Part shown: positions 17,279 to 25,894 of the stretch, piece by piece
Position numbering within the stretch: position 1 is the stretch's first letter
Layout of the letters: each line of letters begins with the position of its first letter
NCBI GenBank assembly: GCA_002483145.1
Contig: DLHJ01000014.1
Location: 372,001 to 436,000, forward strand
Direction: 5' to 3'
From: Cellvibrio sp. UBA7671
GTDB taxonomy: Bacteria > Pseudomonadota > Gammaproteobacteria > Pseudomonadales > Cellvibrionaceae
Length of the DNA stretch: 64,000 bases
Position numbers and translations under genes: made by a program
Notes under the pieces: model-generated
Seen by the model: only the letters and a program-made list of their open reading frames with translations
Told to the model about the DNA's origin: nothing
The model's database searches: none

Positions 17279-19936
17279 TTACTTCGCTATTGGCAGTGTG
17301 AAATAGAATCGGCTTCCTTTGCCTAGCGTCGATTGGTAATCAATTTTACCCCCCATACGCTCGATAATAGATTTGGTGATACTCAACCCAAGGCCAGTGC
17401 CGTCGCGGCGGCGAGTATCAGACGAATCGACCTGCGCAAAGCGCTGAAAAATACGCTGGCGGAAATCGTCGGCAATGCCCTGCCCTTCATCGATAACTGA
17501 CACCGTTAGTTCCTGCCCATCCACTGTTAGCTGCACGCGCACCACACCATCCAAGTACGAAAATTTGACGGCATTGGAAAGCAAATTAGCCATCACTTGC
17601 AGAAAACGATCTGTATCTATATTCGCTGCACATTGCATGGCGGCATCGTCGGTGGCATTCAATTGGAGGCTTACACCATAACGTTCGGCGTAGCCTTGAT
17701 TGTGTTCAATAGACTGCTGTACGAGCGGATAAATAACACTGCGTTTTATATTTAGCACCAGATTGCCGAACTCCAGCTTATCCACATCCAAAATATCATT
17801 AACCAAACGCGCCAGACGTTCGGCATTATTGCTGGCAATGACGAGCAAATCCCGGATCTTGTCTGTCATCTCCCCCAAGCTGCCACTCAAGACTATTCCA
17901 AGCGCACCTTTAATGGAGGTAAGTGGTGTACGCAGCTCATGGCTCACCGTAGAAATAAATTCACTTTTCAAACGATCCACTTTTCGCTTGGCGGTAGCAT
18001 CATGAATGATGAACGTGAAAAATTTTCGCTCTTGAATAGCAACCGGACTAATACTCAATTCAATTTCCAGGTCGCCACCATCGCTACAGCGCCCAAGTGT
18101 TTCTCGCATATACGACGTTGTGACGTCATCACCTTGCACGTTAAAACTATGTCGTAATACCGGCACCAAATCGGCGATATGTAAAGCGGAAAATTGCAGC
18201 AATGGGTATTTAAATAACTGCGCTGCCGCAGGATTGGCCTTTTGGATAAGCCCTTGTTCATCGACCACCAGAATGGACTCCACCGCATTTTCCAAAATAG
18301 CAGCCAATTCTTTAGTGCGTTGTTCAACCAGATTACTGATGTGCTGCGTACGCCCACTAATAAGCAGTAAAAAGCCACCGAGCAAACTGCAGAACAGTAA
18401 GCCGCCCGCCAGCACAAACCAGGATTGCAAACTGACATGTTCAGTTAAAAATTTTTCTGTTGGGCTAATGTTGATCAGCAATCGTCTGCCGCCTACCAAA
18501 ATCTCCTGATTGAACACTAAATCTCGCGCATAGGCAGGCATATCGAATTCACCTGCACGATAAAATACTTGCGGTTTCTCCGGCTCGGTAACATCGATAA
18601 TATGGAGTTGATAATCACCCGATGAAAAAGGTGTGAGCACCGAATAAATTAAATCATTCGTGCGCACTATCGCTGTAGCATAACCAATGAGTGACTCACG
18701 TCGTTCAAGTGTGGTACTCGTTGAGCTAGTACGTTCATACACGGGGTAATACACCACAACACCCGGCGACATGAATTCATCCTGCAATAATTGCAAGGGC
18801 TGCGTCATCGCAAAATGGCCGCTATCCCGAGCGCGAATTAATGCTTCGTCGCGCACAGGATCAGATGCAACATTAAACCCGAGGATCACAGCATTTTTTT
18901 GCCAAGGCTCTACATAGGTAATGGAGGTATATTCCGGACGCTCAGGCGCGATAATAAAAGCACCGCTTGAGTCTTTTTCTTTGATAGAAAAATTTGCAGA
19001 GAGCTCAGTGCGCATAGTGGATTCATAGTCAGCACGATCCGAATGACGCACCCGCTGGTTCCAGGAAAATCCGGAAACGCCATGCTTCTCAATAACTACC
19101 TGATCGACATAATGGGAAAACTCGGCGCGTGTTACATGCTCAGACGCAACAAACAAACCGCGCAAAGTTGCCAGGGTATAGACCACTGAAGACAAACCAG
19201 TATCAACAGCCCCCGAAACCAAACGCGCCTGCTGTTCAAATTGGTCGTTAAGTTTTTTTTGTTCGTTGTTGCTGGACATAATAAATACCGCAACCACAAC
19301 CAGACTACTTACAACCAACGGGACACCTACAGTAAGACGGCGGCCGCGCCAAAAATGTCGTGGTTCCGCAAACAACACACACACCAAGGGCGTGGCAATT
19401 AACACACCTATTGCATCGCCAATCCACCAGGTCCACCAGCTGTACAGCATGTGCTCCGCTGGAATAAGTCCGTTTCCATACAGGGTGAACACACCGATAC
19501 TTGCACTCAAGCTCGTCGCCACTGGCCCGCCCAGCGCGAAAAATGCAAAGATTTTTCGCTCATCCGTCAAACTATTGGGGAAGCCGACATAGCGGCGAAT
19601 CAACAATGTCCCCGCCAGACTTGCCACCGTACTGCCGCAGGCGATTTCCGCTGCAATCAACACAACTGGCAGAGATATTGAGCTTGCGGGACTGATGGAA
19701 ATATTCAGCAGTGTCGACCCAAGGAAAACGCCGATTGCCATGGGAAAACCCCAGATCAACACCGCTCCCAAGGCAATTCCCATTGGCAAAAACAGACCCG
19801 ATACAAATCCGGGAGGAATCGCTAGCAACAGTGATAGACGCCCGGCGGCAACGTACGCCAACGCAAGTAATAAAATGCGCAGCACAATCACTGTTGCTGG
19901 CGAGCGCAAAACTTTGGTGTGTAAACCCATAACCAT
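17279..19936 (-). CDS. MASE1-CHASE-PAS sensor histidine kinase
   Basis: 885 aa. A MASE1-type multi-helix membrane domain covers about residues 15-220, with several GxxLGAxL-type helices. An extracytoplasmic CHASE domain follows at about 230-490 (GVSGFSWNQRV, YPVYER), then a helix at about 503-527, a PAS domain at about 540-650, and a complete kinase core. The core has the H-box SHELRTPLTSIKG with His666, the N-box NLLSNAVKF, the G1 box DEGQGI and the G2 box GTGLGLSI. There is no receiver, so a separate response regulator must exist outside the window. AGG lies 8 nt upstream of the ATG. The gene sits between fliC1 and fliD, an unusual place for a kinase. Confidence 0.93.
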   Translation of the reverse strand: MVMGLHTKVLRSPATVIVLRILLLALAYVAAGRLSLLLAIPPGFVSGLFLPMGIALGAVLIWGFPMAIGVFLGSTLLNISISPASSISLPVVLIAAEIACGSTVASLAGTLLIRRYVGFPNSLTDERKIFAFFALGGPVATSLSASIGVFTLYGNGLIPAEHMLYSWWTWWIGDAIGVLIATPLVCVLFAEPRHFWRGRRLTVGVPLVVSSLVVVAVFIMSSNNEQKKLNDQFEQQARLVSGAVDTGLSSVVYTLATLRGLFVASEHVTRAEFSHYVDQVVIEKHGVSGFSWNQRVRHSDRADYESTMRTELSANFSIKEKDSSGAFIIAPERPEYTSITYVEPWQKNAVILGFNVASDPVRDEALIRARDSGHFAMTQPLQLLQDEFMSPGVVVYYPVYERTSSTSTTLERRESLIGYATAIVRTNDLIYSVLTPFSSGDYQLHIIDVTEPEKPQVFYRAGEFDMPAYARDLVFNQEILVGGRRLLINISPTEKFLTEHVSLQSWFVLAGGLLFCSLLGGFLLLISGRTQHISNLVEQRTKELAAILENAVESILVVDEQGLIQKANPAAAQLFKYPLLQFSALHIADLVPVLRHSFNVQGDDVTTSYMRETLGRCSDGGDLEIELSISPVAIQERKFFTFIIHDATAKRKVDRLKSEFISTVSHELRTPLTSIKGALGIVLSGSLGEMTDKIRDLLVIASNNAERLARLVNDILDVDKLEFGNLVLNIKRSVIYPLVQQSIEHNQGYAERYGVSLQLNATDDAAMQCAANIDTDRFLQVMANLLSNAVKFSYLDGVVRVQLTVDGQELTVSVIDEGQGIADDFRQRIFQRFAQVDSSDTRRRDGTGLGLSITKSIIERMGGKIDYQSTLGKGSRFYFTLPIAK

Positions 19937-20009
19937 TCAGCAAACCTGACTTTAAATTTACTTAAGCCTAGTCGACAGAAGCTCATATCAGGTCAAAAAG
20001 AATAAAAAA

Positions 20010-20031
20010 AAACCGCAGCAAGCTGCGGTTT
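20010..20031 (-). terminator. Intrinsic terminator of fliC1
   Basis: AAACCGCAGC and its complement form a 10-bp stem with a very short loop, followed on the minus strand by a run of nine T. It lies 25 bp past the fliC1 stop. Confidence 0.9.
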
Positions 20032-20055
20032 TTCAACGCAATCGACGAATCATAT

Positions 20056-22176
20056 TTAGCGAAGCAACTGCAACACCTGCTCTGGCCGCGCGTTCGACTG
20101 TGCCAACATCGCTTGCGCTGCTTGTTGCAAGACTTGCGCACGGCTAAGCGCTGCAGTTTCTGCCGCGAAGTCCGCATCCACAATACGCGAGCGCGATGCG
20201 GATGTTTTTTCCGAGACGTTCGCCAGATTAGACATGGTGAAGTCCAACCGGTTGTTGATTGCACCCAATTGCGAACGGGTGTCGTTGATTGTTGTCAGTG
20301 CCTTGTCGATAACACCAATGGCTTTTTGGGCTTTCGCTGCAGTATCGATACTGATAGAAGCGATTGCTGTACCAAATGAACCACCGCCGACAGAGTTGGC
20401 CTCCAGAAAACCAATTTCATCAGCAGTCGCATTATTACCAAGCTCCACACTGATGGGATTACCATTAGCGTTAGTTAACTTTATGCCTGCCTCAACCACA
20501 AACCCTGCTGCGGCAGAACCATCAACCGCGATAGCAAGACCCGAGGCCATAAACTTCTCAAACGTAGCACCTGCAAAACCCTCTGCTGTTACACCAAAGG
20601 CACTATCAATAGTGGCAGTTGTAAAGCGAATCGCGCCCTGATCCGTTTCAAGTACGATTCTGTTACCTAACAAAGACGCGGTCACACCAGTGGTATTACT
20701 CGCAGCATTGAAGGTATCCACTAATTGTTGTGCGGTAGTGACAGCCGACAAATTAACACTAACGCCGTTAAGGATAATACTGTCAGCAGAGCCTGCGAAT
20801 GCGGTCTCAATACTCATACCACTCGTATCAATAGTCACTGTTGAAAAGGCATTTGCAGTAACACCTGTTTCTTCAGTTGCTTTATTAATTGCGTCTATTT
20901 TGCCAATCAGACTGTCGGTGTTTTTATTGCTGATTACGACACCATTGATAGTGACATCACCCACTCCCCACGCTACCTCTGCAGCGGCGGTAGAAATGCT
21001 TGCCCCTTCAATAACGCCACCCACCTGATTTTCACGGAAGCCTAAATTGTGTAAGTCAGCAAGTACTCCAGTATTACCGCGGCTGATCTTGATCGGGCGA
21101 TCATCTTCCGAGGTCAACACAATTTGCCCACGTTGGCTCAGGCCATCACCTACTGCTGCATCCATGCCCAAAGCAGCTTGCAAATCAAGACCTGTACCGC
21201 CGTCAGACACAGTAATGGTGGCGCCAGTGTTATTACTGAGTGTGAGGACACCGCTATCGTTGACAGTTGCCTGCACTTCTCCACCAGTAATGCGAATAAT
21301 GGTTTCTACCAACTCATCCATACTGGTCGTGTTTTCACGAATTTGGTAAACCTGCGTGGCACCATTCAATGCTGACACAGTAATGTTCAAGCCTTCACCG
21401 GCGTCATTATCAATTACGCCATTACCAAGTTGTGATGCTTGCAACTGCGTCATTGCGGATGCAGTTATACCGCTCACCCGTTCATTGATTGAAGCCAGGA
21501 ATTCTGCAAGTGTATTCGTCTCTGCAGTGGCAGCCGAATCAAACTCACCAATAGACTGGCCATTAATTAAAATGTCCCCGTCTCTGATATCGGTCGGCGC
21601 AGTACCGGAAGCAAACATGGACAACGCGAACTCAGCACCCAATACATCCACACTGACGGAACCCATTCCCAATGTTTTGGCATCCATCGCCTGCACTTTT
21701 AACTCGATGGTCTGGTTTGCATCAGAACCCACTTGCAGCTGAACTTTACCCAGGGAACCGTCCAGCAGTTTCTGGCCGTTGAATGATGTGCTTTTGGCGA
21801 TGCGATCCATCTCCAAAATAAGTTGTTGTACTTCCGCATCCAGTGTTTTGCGGTCGGCATCTGAATAGATACCGTTTGCAGATTGGATAGAAAGTTCGCG
21901 CATACGCTGCAGGATATTGGTAGTTTCCTGCAATGCCCCTTCAGCTGTCTGAATCAAGGACACACCATCATTTGCGTTACGGATTGCCTGATCCAGACCA
22001 CGAATTTGCGAGGTCATACGGTTAGAGATCGCTAGACCAGCAGCATCGTCTTTGGCGGAGTTGATACGTTGGCCAGAAGACAAGCGTTCGGTCGCCCGAT
22101 CGAGCGCATTTCCTGAGTTCATCAATTGACGCTGTGAATTCAAGGAAGCGACATTGGTGTTAATGACTAAAGGCAT
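20056..22176 (-). CDS. fliC: Flagellin, sigma-54-type copy
   Basis: 706 aa. The conserved N-terminal D0/D1 region (residues about 1-150: [58 protein letters not shown]) and the C-terminal D1/D0 region (about 605-706, ending [18 protein letters not shown]) are intact. The middle ~450 residues are a long variable D2/D3 region with Flagellin_IN-type segments ([29 protein letters not shown]). It is far larger than the usual 300-500 aa. It has its own -24/-12 promoter, a roughly 160-nt leader and a strong terminator. The second flagellin gene lies upstream, separated by flaG. Confidence 0.96.
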   Translation of the reverse strand: MPLVINTNVASLNSQRQLMNSGNALDRATERLSSGQRINSAKDDAAGLAISNRMTSQIRGLDQAIRNANDGVSLIQTAEGALQETTNILQRMRELSIQSANGIYSDADRKTLDAEVQQLILEMDRIAKSTSFNGQKLLDGSLGKVQLQVGSDANQTIELKVQAMDAKTLGMGSVSVDVLGAEFALSMFASGTAPTDIRDGDILINGQSIGEFDSAATAETNTLAEFLASINERVSGITASAMTQLQASQLGNGVIDNDAGEGLNITVSALNGATQVYQIRENTTSMDELVETIIRITGGEVQATVNDSGVLTLSNNTGATITVSDGGTGLDLQAALGMDAAVGDGLSQRGQIVLTSEDDRPIKISRGNTGVLADLHNLGFRENQVGGVIEGASISTAAAEVAWGVGDVTINGVVISNKNTDSLIGKIDAINKATEETGVTANAFSTVTIDTSGMSIETAFAGSADSIILNGVSVNLSAVTTAQQLVDTFNAASNTTGVTASLLGNRIVLETDQGAIRFTTATIDSAFGVTAEGFAGATFEKFMASGLAIAVDGSAAAGFVVEAGIKLTNANGNPISVELGNNATADEIGFLEANSVGGGSFGTAIASISIDTAAKAQKAIGVIDKALTTINDTRSQLGAINNRLDFTMSNLANVSEKTSASRSRIVDADFAAETAALSRAQVLQQAAQAMLAQSNARPEQVLQLLR

Positions 22177-22350
22177 AATAAATCTCCTAATGATTGTTCC
22201 TGTTCACAGTTGCGTTTGCTGTGACAAGCCGACTGATGAAGCCCAGTGACATCGGTAATCAGATTCCGGGGTCGGTGAGAACTTCGTGGCAAGACTTGTA
22301 AGAAATTTATTACCAACAGGATTTCTATACGGGTCGCCTAAACCCGATTT

Positions 22351-22366
22351 TGCACAGACCGTGCCA
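22351..22366 (-). promoter_or_regulatory. Sigma-54 promoter of fliC1
   Basis: On the minus strand TGGCACGGTCTGTGCA: an exact TGGCACG -24 block, a TGC -12 block, and GG to GC spacing of 10 nt. It lies 175 bp before the fliC1 ATG. No sigma-28 element was found in the same leader. Confidence 0.8.
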
Positions 22367-22510
22367 ATACATTTTTACAGAGAGAGTTCAGCCCACCAAA
22401 AGGTGTGCAATTGCGAAAGATAAAAGCAGGAAGGGAACAAAAAAATTGATTGAAAATTTATGAAAAAAAAACCATTTTTTAAAAAAATAGATGTGTGAAA
22501 ACGAAAAAAA
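22367..22510. other. A/T-rich region upstream of the fliC1 promoter
   Basis: This non-coding stretch, part of the 421-bp gap between fliC1 and flaG, contains several A and T runs of 6-9 bases around 22440-22500, just upstream of the -24/-12 promoter. A site resembling the IHF consensus lies near 22440-22450 on the minus strand with one mismatch. DNA bending to bring a FleQ-type activator to the promoter would fit, but no activator site can be named. Confidence 0.3.
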
Positions 22511-22530
22511 AGGGCAGCTTTCGCTGCCCT
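22511..22530 (-). terminator. Intrinsic terminator of flaG
   Basis: The 8-bp stem AGGGCAGC/GCTGCCCT with a 4-nt loop is followed on the minus strand by eight T. It ends the fliC2-flaG transcript before the fliC1 promoter. Confidence 0.9.
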
Positions 22531-22597
22531 ATTTTTTATTAAACAAACCACAAACCACTTTCATAAAAACATCATAACTAACTATTTTTAAAGGGTT

Positions 22598-22987
22598 TTA
22601 TGCTTGCGCACTAAACAGTTGCCCAGGTTCGTCCGGACTGTGTTGTTGCGCCAAGCGCAGAAAAGTTTCATCAGGAATTTGACGAATAACTTCTTGCGTT
22701 GTGCGATCCAACACCTTGACTACTGTCTCACCAGAGCTTGGGTCATAAGTGAAATTCAGATCACGTTGTGTTGATTGAATATATTCATTCATTTGCGCAA
22801 CAGCAGCCTGAATTTTCTCCTGGATCGCCTTGGAATTGACGGCTTCTGGTGGTTGAGATATTGCCGCATCAGCGGCAAGCGGCAAATCGTTGCCGGTTTT
22901 TTGACCTTTTGCACTGCCCGCCTGTGGCGAAACCGGCACAGGCATAACCGGTACCGGGGTCGCAGCGACTTTAGTGAATTCATTCAT
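22598..22987 (-). CDS. flaG: Flagellar protein FlaG
   Basis: 129 aa. The C-terminal two thirds match the FlaG family (VAQMNEYIQSTQRDLNFTYD followed by SGETVVKVLDRTTQEVIRQIP); the N-terminus is Pro/Ala-rich and disordered. FlaG is associated with filament length control in Vibrio, Pseudomonas and Campylobacter; its mechanism is poorly known. AGGA lies 7 nt upstream of the ATG. It follows fliC2 after a 67-bp gap containing a perfect 14-bp hairpin, so its expression is probably reduced relative to fliC2 in the same transcript. Confidence 0.9.
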   Translation of the reverse strand: MNEFTKVAATPVPVMPVPVSPQAGSAKGQKTGNDLPLAADAAISQPPEAVNSKAIQEKIQAAVAQMNEYIQSTQRDLNFTYDPSSGETVVKVLDRTTQEVIRQIPDETFLRLAQQHSPDEPGQLFSAQA

Positions 22988-23009
22988 ACATTAGTCCTCA
23001 CCAGGGTTA

Positions 23010-23043
23010 CCCCCAAACGCTTGGATTAACAAGCGTTTGGGGG
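23010..23043 (-). promoter_or_regulatory. Long perfect hairpin between fliC2 and flaG
   Basis: A 14-bp perfect inverted repeat (CCCCCAAACGCTTG and its complement) with a 6-nt loop starts 12 bp after the fliC2 stop. No T-run follows, so it is more likely an mRNA-stabilising or attenuating hairpin than a full terminator. It would let fliC2 be made in excess over flaG. Confidence 0.7.
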
Positions 23044-23054
23044 AACTAGTCAAC

Positions 23055-25196
23055 TTATCTCAACAGAGACAGTACTTGTTGTGGACGAGCGTTGGATTGA
23101 GCCAACATTGCCGATGCCGCTTGTTGCAATACTTGTGAACGGCTCAGGCTTGCAGTTTCTGCCGCGAAGTCAGCATCAGTAATACGTGACCGCGCAGTCG
23201 CTGTTTTCTCTGAGATATTCGCCAGGTTAGATACGGTAAAGTCCAAACGGTTGTTGACCGCACCGAGGTTTGAACGTGTATCGTTGATGGTAGTCAACGC
23301 GTTATCAATTACCTTGATGGCTTTCTGTGCATTTGCTTGGGTATCAATACTGATTGATGCAATCGCAGAACCGAACGCGCCACCAGCGGTATTGTTTGCT
23401 TCAAGGATACCTATTTCACCCGCGCTGGCATTAACACCCAACTCAAAGCTAATAGGGTTACCGCTTGAACTGGTCAACTTGATACCGGCTTCAACGATCG
23501 TAGCTGCGGCAGTACCGCCCATCGCTGTAGCAGCGGTAGTTACTGTACCCAGTGTACCGGCCATAAATTCAACCAAATCCACACCGGCAAAACCATCCGC
23601 AGTACCATTGAACACTGAAGCAGTTCCCGCATTGAAAGCGATAGCACCTTGATCACTCTTCAGGATTATGGTGTTGCCGTTAAGATTGGCAGTTACGCCG
23701 GTATTATTGGCATTGTCGTTCAGCTCAGTAACCAACTCCGCCAGAGACGAAACAGCAGTCAAATCAATTTCAACACCATTAATGCTCAGCGTGTTGTTGG
23801 TACCGGCGAAAGTAGTGTTGGTAATTGACACACCATTGAAGTCCAGTGTCGCAGAGGCAAATGCATTAGCCGTTACGCCCGTTTCAGTGGTTGACTTATT
23901 AATCGCATTAATTTTGCCGATCAAACTGTCAGTATCTTTATTGGAGATAGTTACACCGTTAACTTTTACATCACCTACACCCCATGCCAAATCAGCACCA
24001 AGGGTACCAGCAGCAATACCAGCGCCTTCGATCACACCACCTTTGGTGGATTCACGGAAGCCGAGGTTGCTCAGGTCTTCCAAAGTACCAGTGCTGCCGC
24101 GAGTGATAGTAATTGGTTTGTCGGTATCAGAAGTTAACACCACACGGCCACGTTGTGACAATCCATCACCCACACCGGTTTCCATACCCAACGCATCGCC
24201 CAAATCCAAACCGCCTGCGGCCGCAACAGTGATTGTGCTACCAGTATTGTTGCTCAGTACCAGGCGTCCATCGTCACCCACTGATGCATTCACCGCACCG
24301 CCAGTAACGCGATTGATGGCTTCGGTAAGCTCAGCCATAGAGGTGGTATTTTCGCGCAATTGATAAGTCTGGGTACCACCATTTACTTCGGTAACCGTAA
24401 TATTCAAACCTTCGCCAGCATCGTTATCGATGATGCCGTTACCATTTGATGAAGCTTGTAGTTCAGTTAAGGCAGAGGCTGTCACACCGGTAATACGCTC
24501 ATTAATATTGGCAACCAAGTCAGACAAGGTATTGGCATCACCTGATGCGCCAGTATCGAATGTACCAATTGATTGACCGTTAATTAAAACATCGCCGTCT
24601 TCGATATCTGCACCGAGTGAAGCGGCAAATACTGTGGCAGCCAGATTGATTTCATCGCCCAACAAGTCCACTGCAGTAGAACCCATACCCAGGGTTTTGG
24701 CATCCATCGCTTGTACCTTAAAGCTGATGGTTTGGTTGGCGTCGGAGCCTACTTGCAGGTCAACCTTACCTAAGGAACCATCCAACAGGTTTTGACCGTT
24801 GAATGAAGTGGTTTTAGCGATACGGTCCAATTCTGATACGAGTTGTTGAACCTCGGCATTCAGTGTTTGGCGGTCGCCAGCGGTGTAGATACCGTTCGCT
24901 GACTGCACGGACAGTTCACGCATACGTTGCAGGATGTTGGTTGATTCGGACAGCGCACCTTCCGCTGTTTGAATCATAGACACACCGTCGTTGGCATTAC
25001 GGATTGCTTGGTCAAGACCGCGCACCTGAGAAGTCATGCGGTTTGAAATCGCAAGACCTGCTGCGTCGTCTTTTGCAGAGTTAATGCGCGCACCGGATGA
25101 CAAACGCTCAGTTGCGCGATCAAGCGCATTGCCTGAACTCATCAACTGACGCTGAGCATTCAGAGAGGCGACGTTTGTGTTAATTACTAAAGCCAT
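23055..25196 (-). CDS. fliC: Flagellin, sigma-28-type copy
   Basis: 713 aa, paralogous to the neighbouring 706-aa flagellin along its whole length. The terminal D0/D1 regions are nearly identical ([36 protein letters not shown]). The central region keeps the same order of segments but has diverged, for example [16 protein letters not shown] against [16 protein letters not shown]. The gene is preceded by a classic sigma-28 promoter and a strong ribosome site (GGAG), and is followed by the hairpin and flaG. It is probably the late, abundant filament subunit and a likely Maf substrate; this role is inferred. Confidence 0.96.
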   Translation of the reverse strand: MALVINTNVASLNAQRQLMSSGNALDRATERLSSGARINSAKDDAAGLAISNRMTSQVRGLDQAIRNANDGVSMIQTAEGALSESTNILQRMRELSVQSANGIYTAGDRQTLNAEVQQLVSELDRIAKTTSFNGQNLLDGSLGKVDLQVGSDANQTISFKVQAMDAKTLGMGSTAVDLLGDEINLAATVFAASLGADIEDGDVLINGQSIGTFDTGASGDANTLSDLVANINERITGVTASALTELQASSNGNGIIDNDAGEGLNITVTEVNGGTQTYQLRENTTSMAELTEAINRVTGGAVNASVGDDGRLVLSNNTGSTITVAAAGGLDLGDALGMETGVGDGLSQRGRVVLTSDTDKPITITRGSTGTLEDLSNLGFRESTKGGVIEGAGIAAGTLGADLAWGVGDVKVNGVTISNKDTDSLIGKINAINKSTTETGVTANAFASATLDFNGVSITNTTFAGTNNTLSINGVEIDLTAVSSLAELVTELNDNANNTGVTANLNGNTIILKSDQGAIAFNAGTASVFNGTADGFAGVDLVEFMAGTLGTVTTAATAMGGTAAATIVEAGIKLTSSSGNPISFELGVNASAGEIGILEANNTAGGAFGSAIASISIDTQANAQKAIKVIDNALTTINDTRSNLGAVNNRLDFTVSNLANISEKTATARSRITDADFAAETASLSRSQVLQQAASAMLAQSNARPQQVLSLLR

Positions 25197-25296
25197 GATG
25201 AATCTCCTGGATTAATGTCTGTTCGCAGTCTGGCTGCTATAACAAGTCGGTTGATGAAGTCTGAGGACAACGGACTAATCAGCACTTCTAAACAGG

Positions 25297-25323
25297 TTAT
25301 CGACACATACGGGAGTAGCTTTA
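25297..25323 (-). promoter_or_regulatory. Sigma-28 promoter of fliC2
   Basis: On the minus strand TAAAGCTA, exactly 11 nt, then GTCGATAA, close to TAAAGTTT-N11-GCCGATAA. It lies about 100 bp before the fliC2 ATG. Confidence 0.85.
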
Positions 25324-25411
25324 GAATTTTTTTATGGCAGGAACCAACTATTTACACTGAGAATTACTAAATTTTATTGCAAAGGGTTATAAAGAAAAAA
25401 GAATCGTCAAT

Positions 25412-25738
25412 TTATCGACCATAAGCATCTATCGCTCTTGCTGCACGAGAATTTTGACGCAATTCCGACGCGGTATTTTCACGATTAGCCTCAGCTAATG
25501 AAGCGAGCGCTTTATTTATTGCTTGAATTTCCTGAATCAAGCTTGCCGCTTTGGCTTCGAGGTCAGCTTGGGCAAGGGATTGCAGGTACTCTTGATCGTT
25601 AAGGGATAACAACCCTTGCTGGCGTTGTTGAACCAGAGTTTCAAAGGACTCCCAGTCACCCGCTTGGGCAAGGGATAAAAGTGCTTGGGATTGGCTGAGC
25701 GCACGGGTCAGGGGGTCTAGCAGGGAATCGATATCCAT
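25412..25738 (-). CDS. FliT-like flagellar chaperone (tentative)
   Basis: 108 aa from an ATG with a GAG-type ribosome site; a longer reading to 25825 has a hydrophobic, unlikely N-terminus. The product is almost entirely helical (ALSQSQALLSLAQAGDWESF, ASLIQEIQAINKALASLAEA) and ends in a basic, Ala-rich tail (NSRAARAIDAYGR). Size, helicity and location between flgL and fliC2 resemble the FliT-type export chaperones. Similarity is by pattern only, and another small export factor is possible. Confidence 0.6.
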   Translation of the reverse strand: MDIDSLLDPLTRALSQSQALLSLAQAGDWESFETLVQQRQQGLLSLNDQEYLQSLAQADLEAKAASLIQEIQAINKALASLAEANRENTASELRQNSRAARAIDAYGR

Positions 25739-25894
25739 AAGCCGCTCTTCATAAAGGGACAACAGCAGACTAACTCTATAGAACAAGATTAGCAAAAAAT
25801 AATTGGCCTGCGCACAAATTAACACTTACAGGCTATTACAACAGGCCAAATATTTATTCTCAGCTAACGCGTTTACCACTATAGGCATCTACTA

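Noticed and set aside
20690-21742. Long plus-strand open frames opposite fliC1, and similar ones opposite fliC2, flgE and imuB
   Set aside because: They mirror real minus-strand genes, have no ribosome sites and give no recognisable protein.
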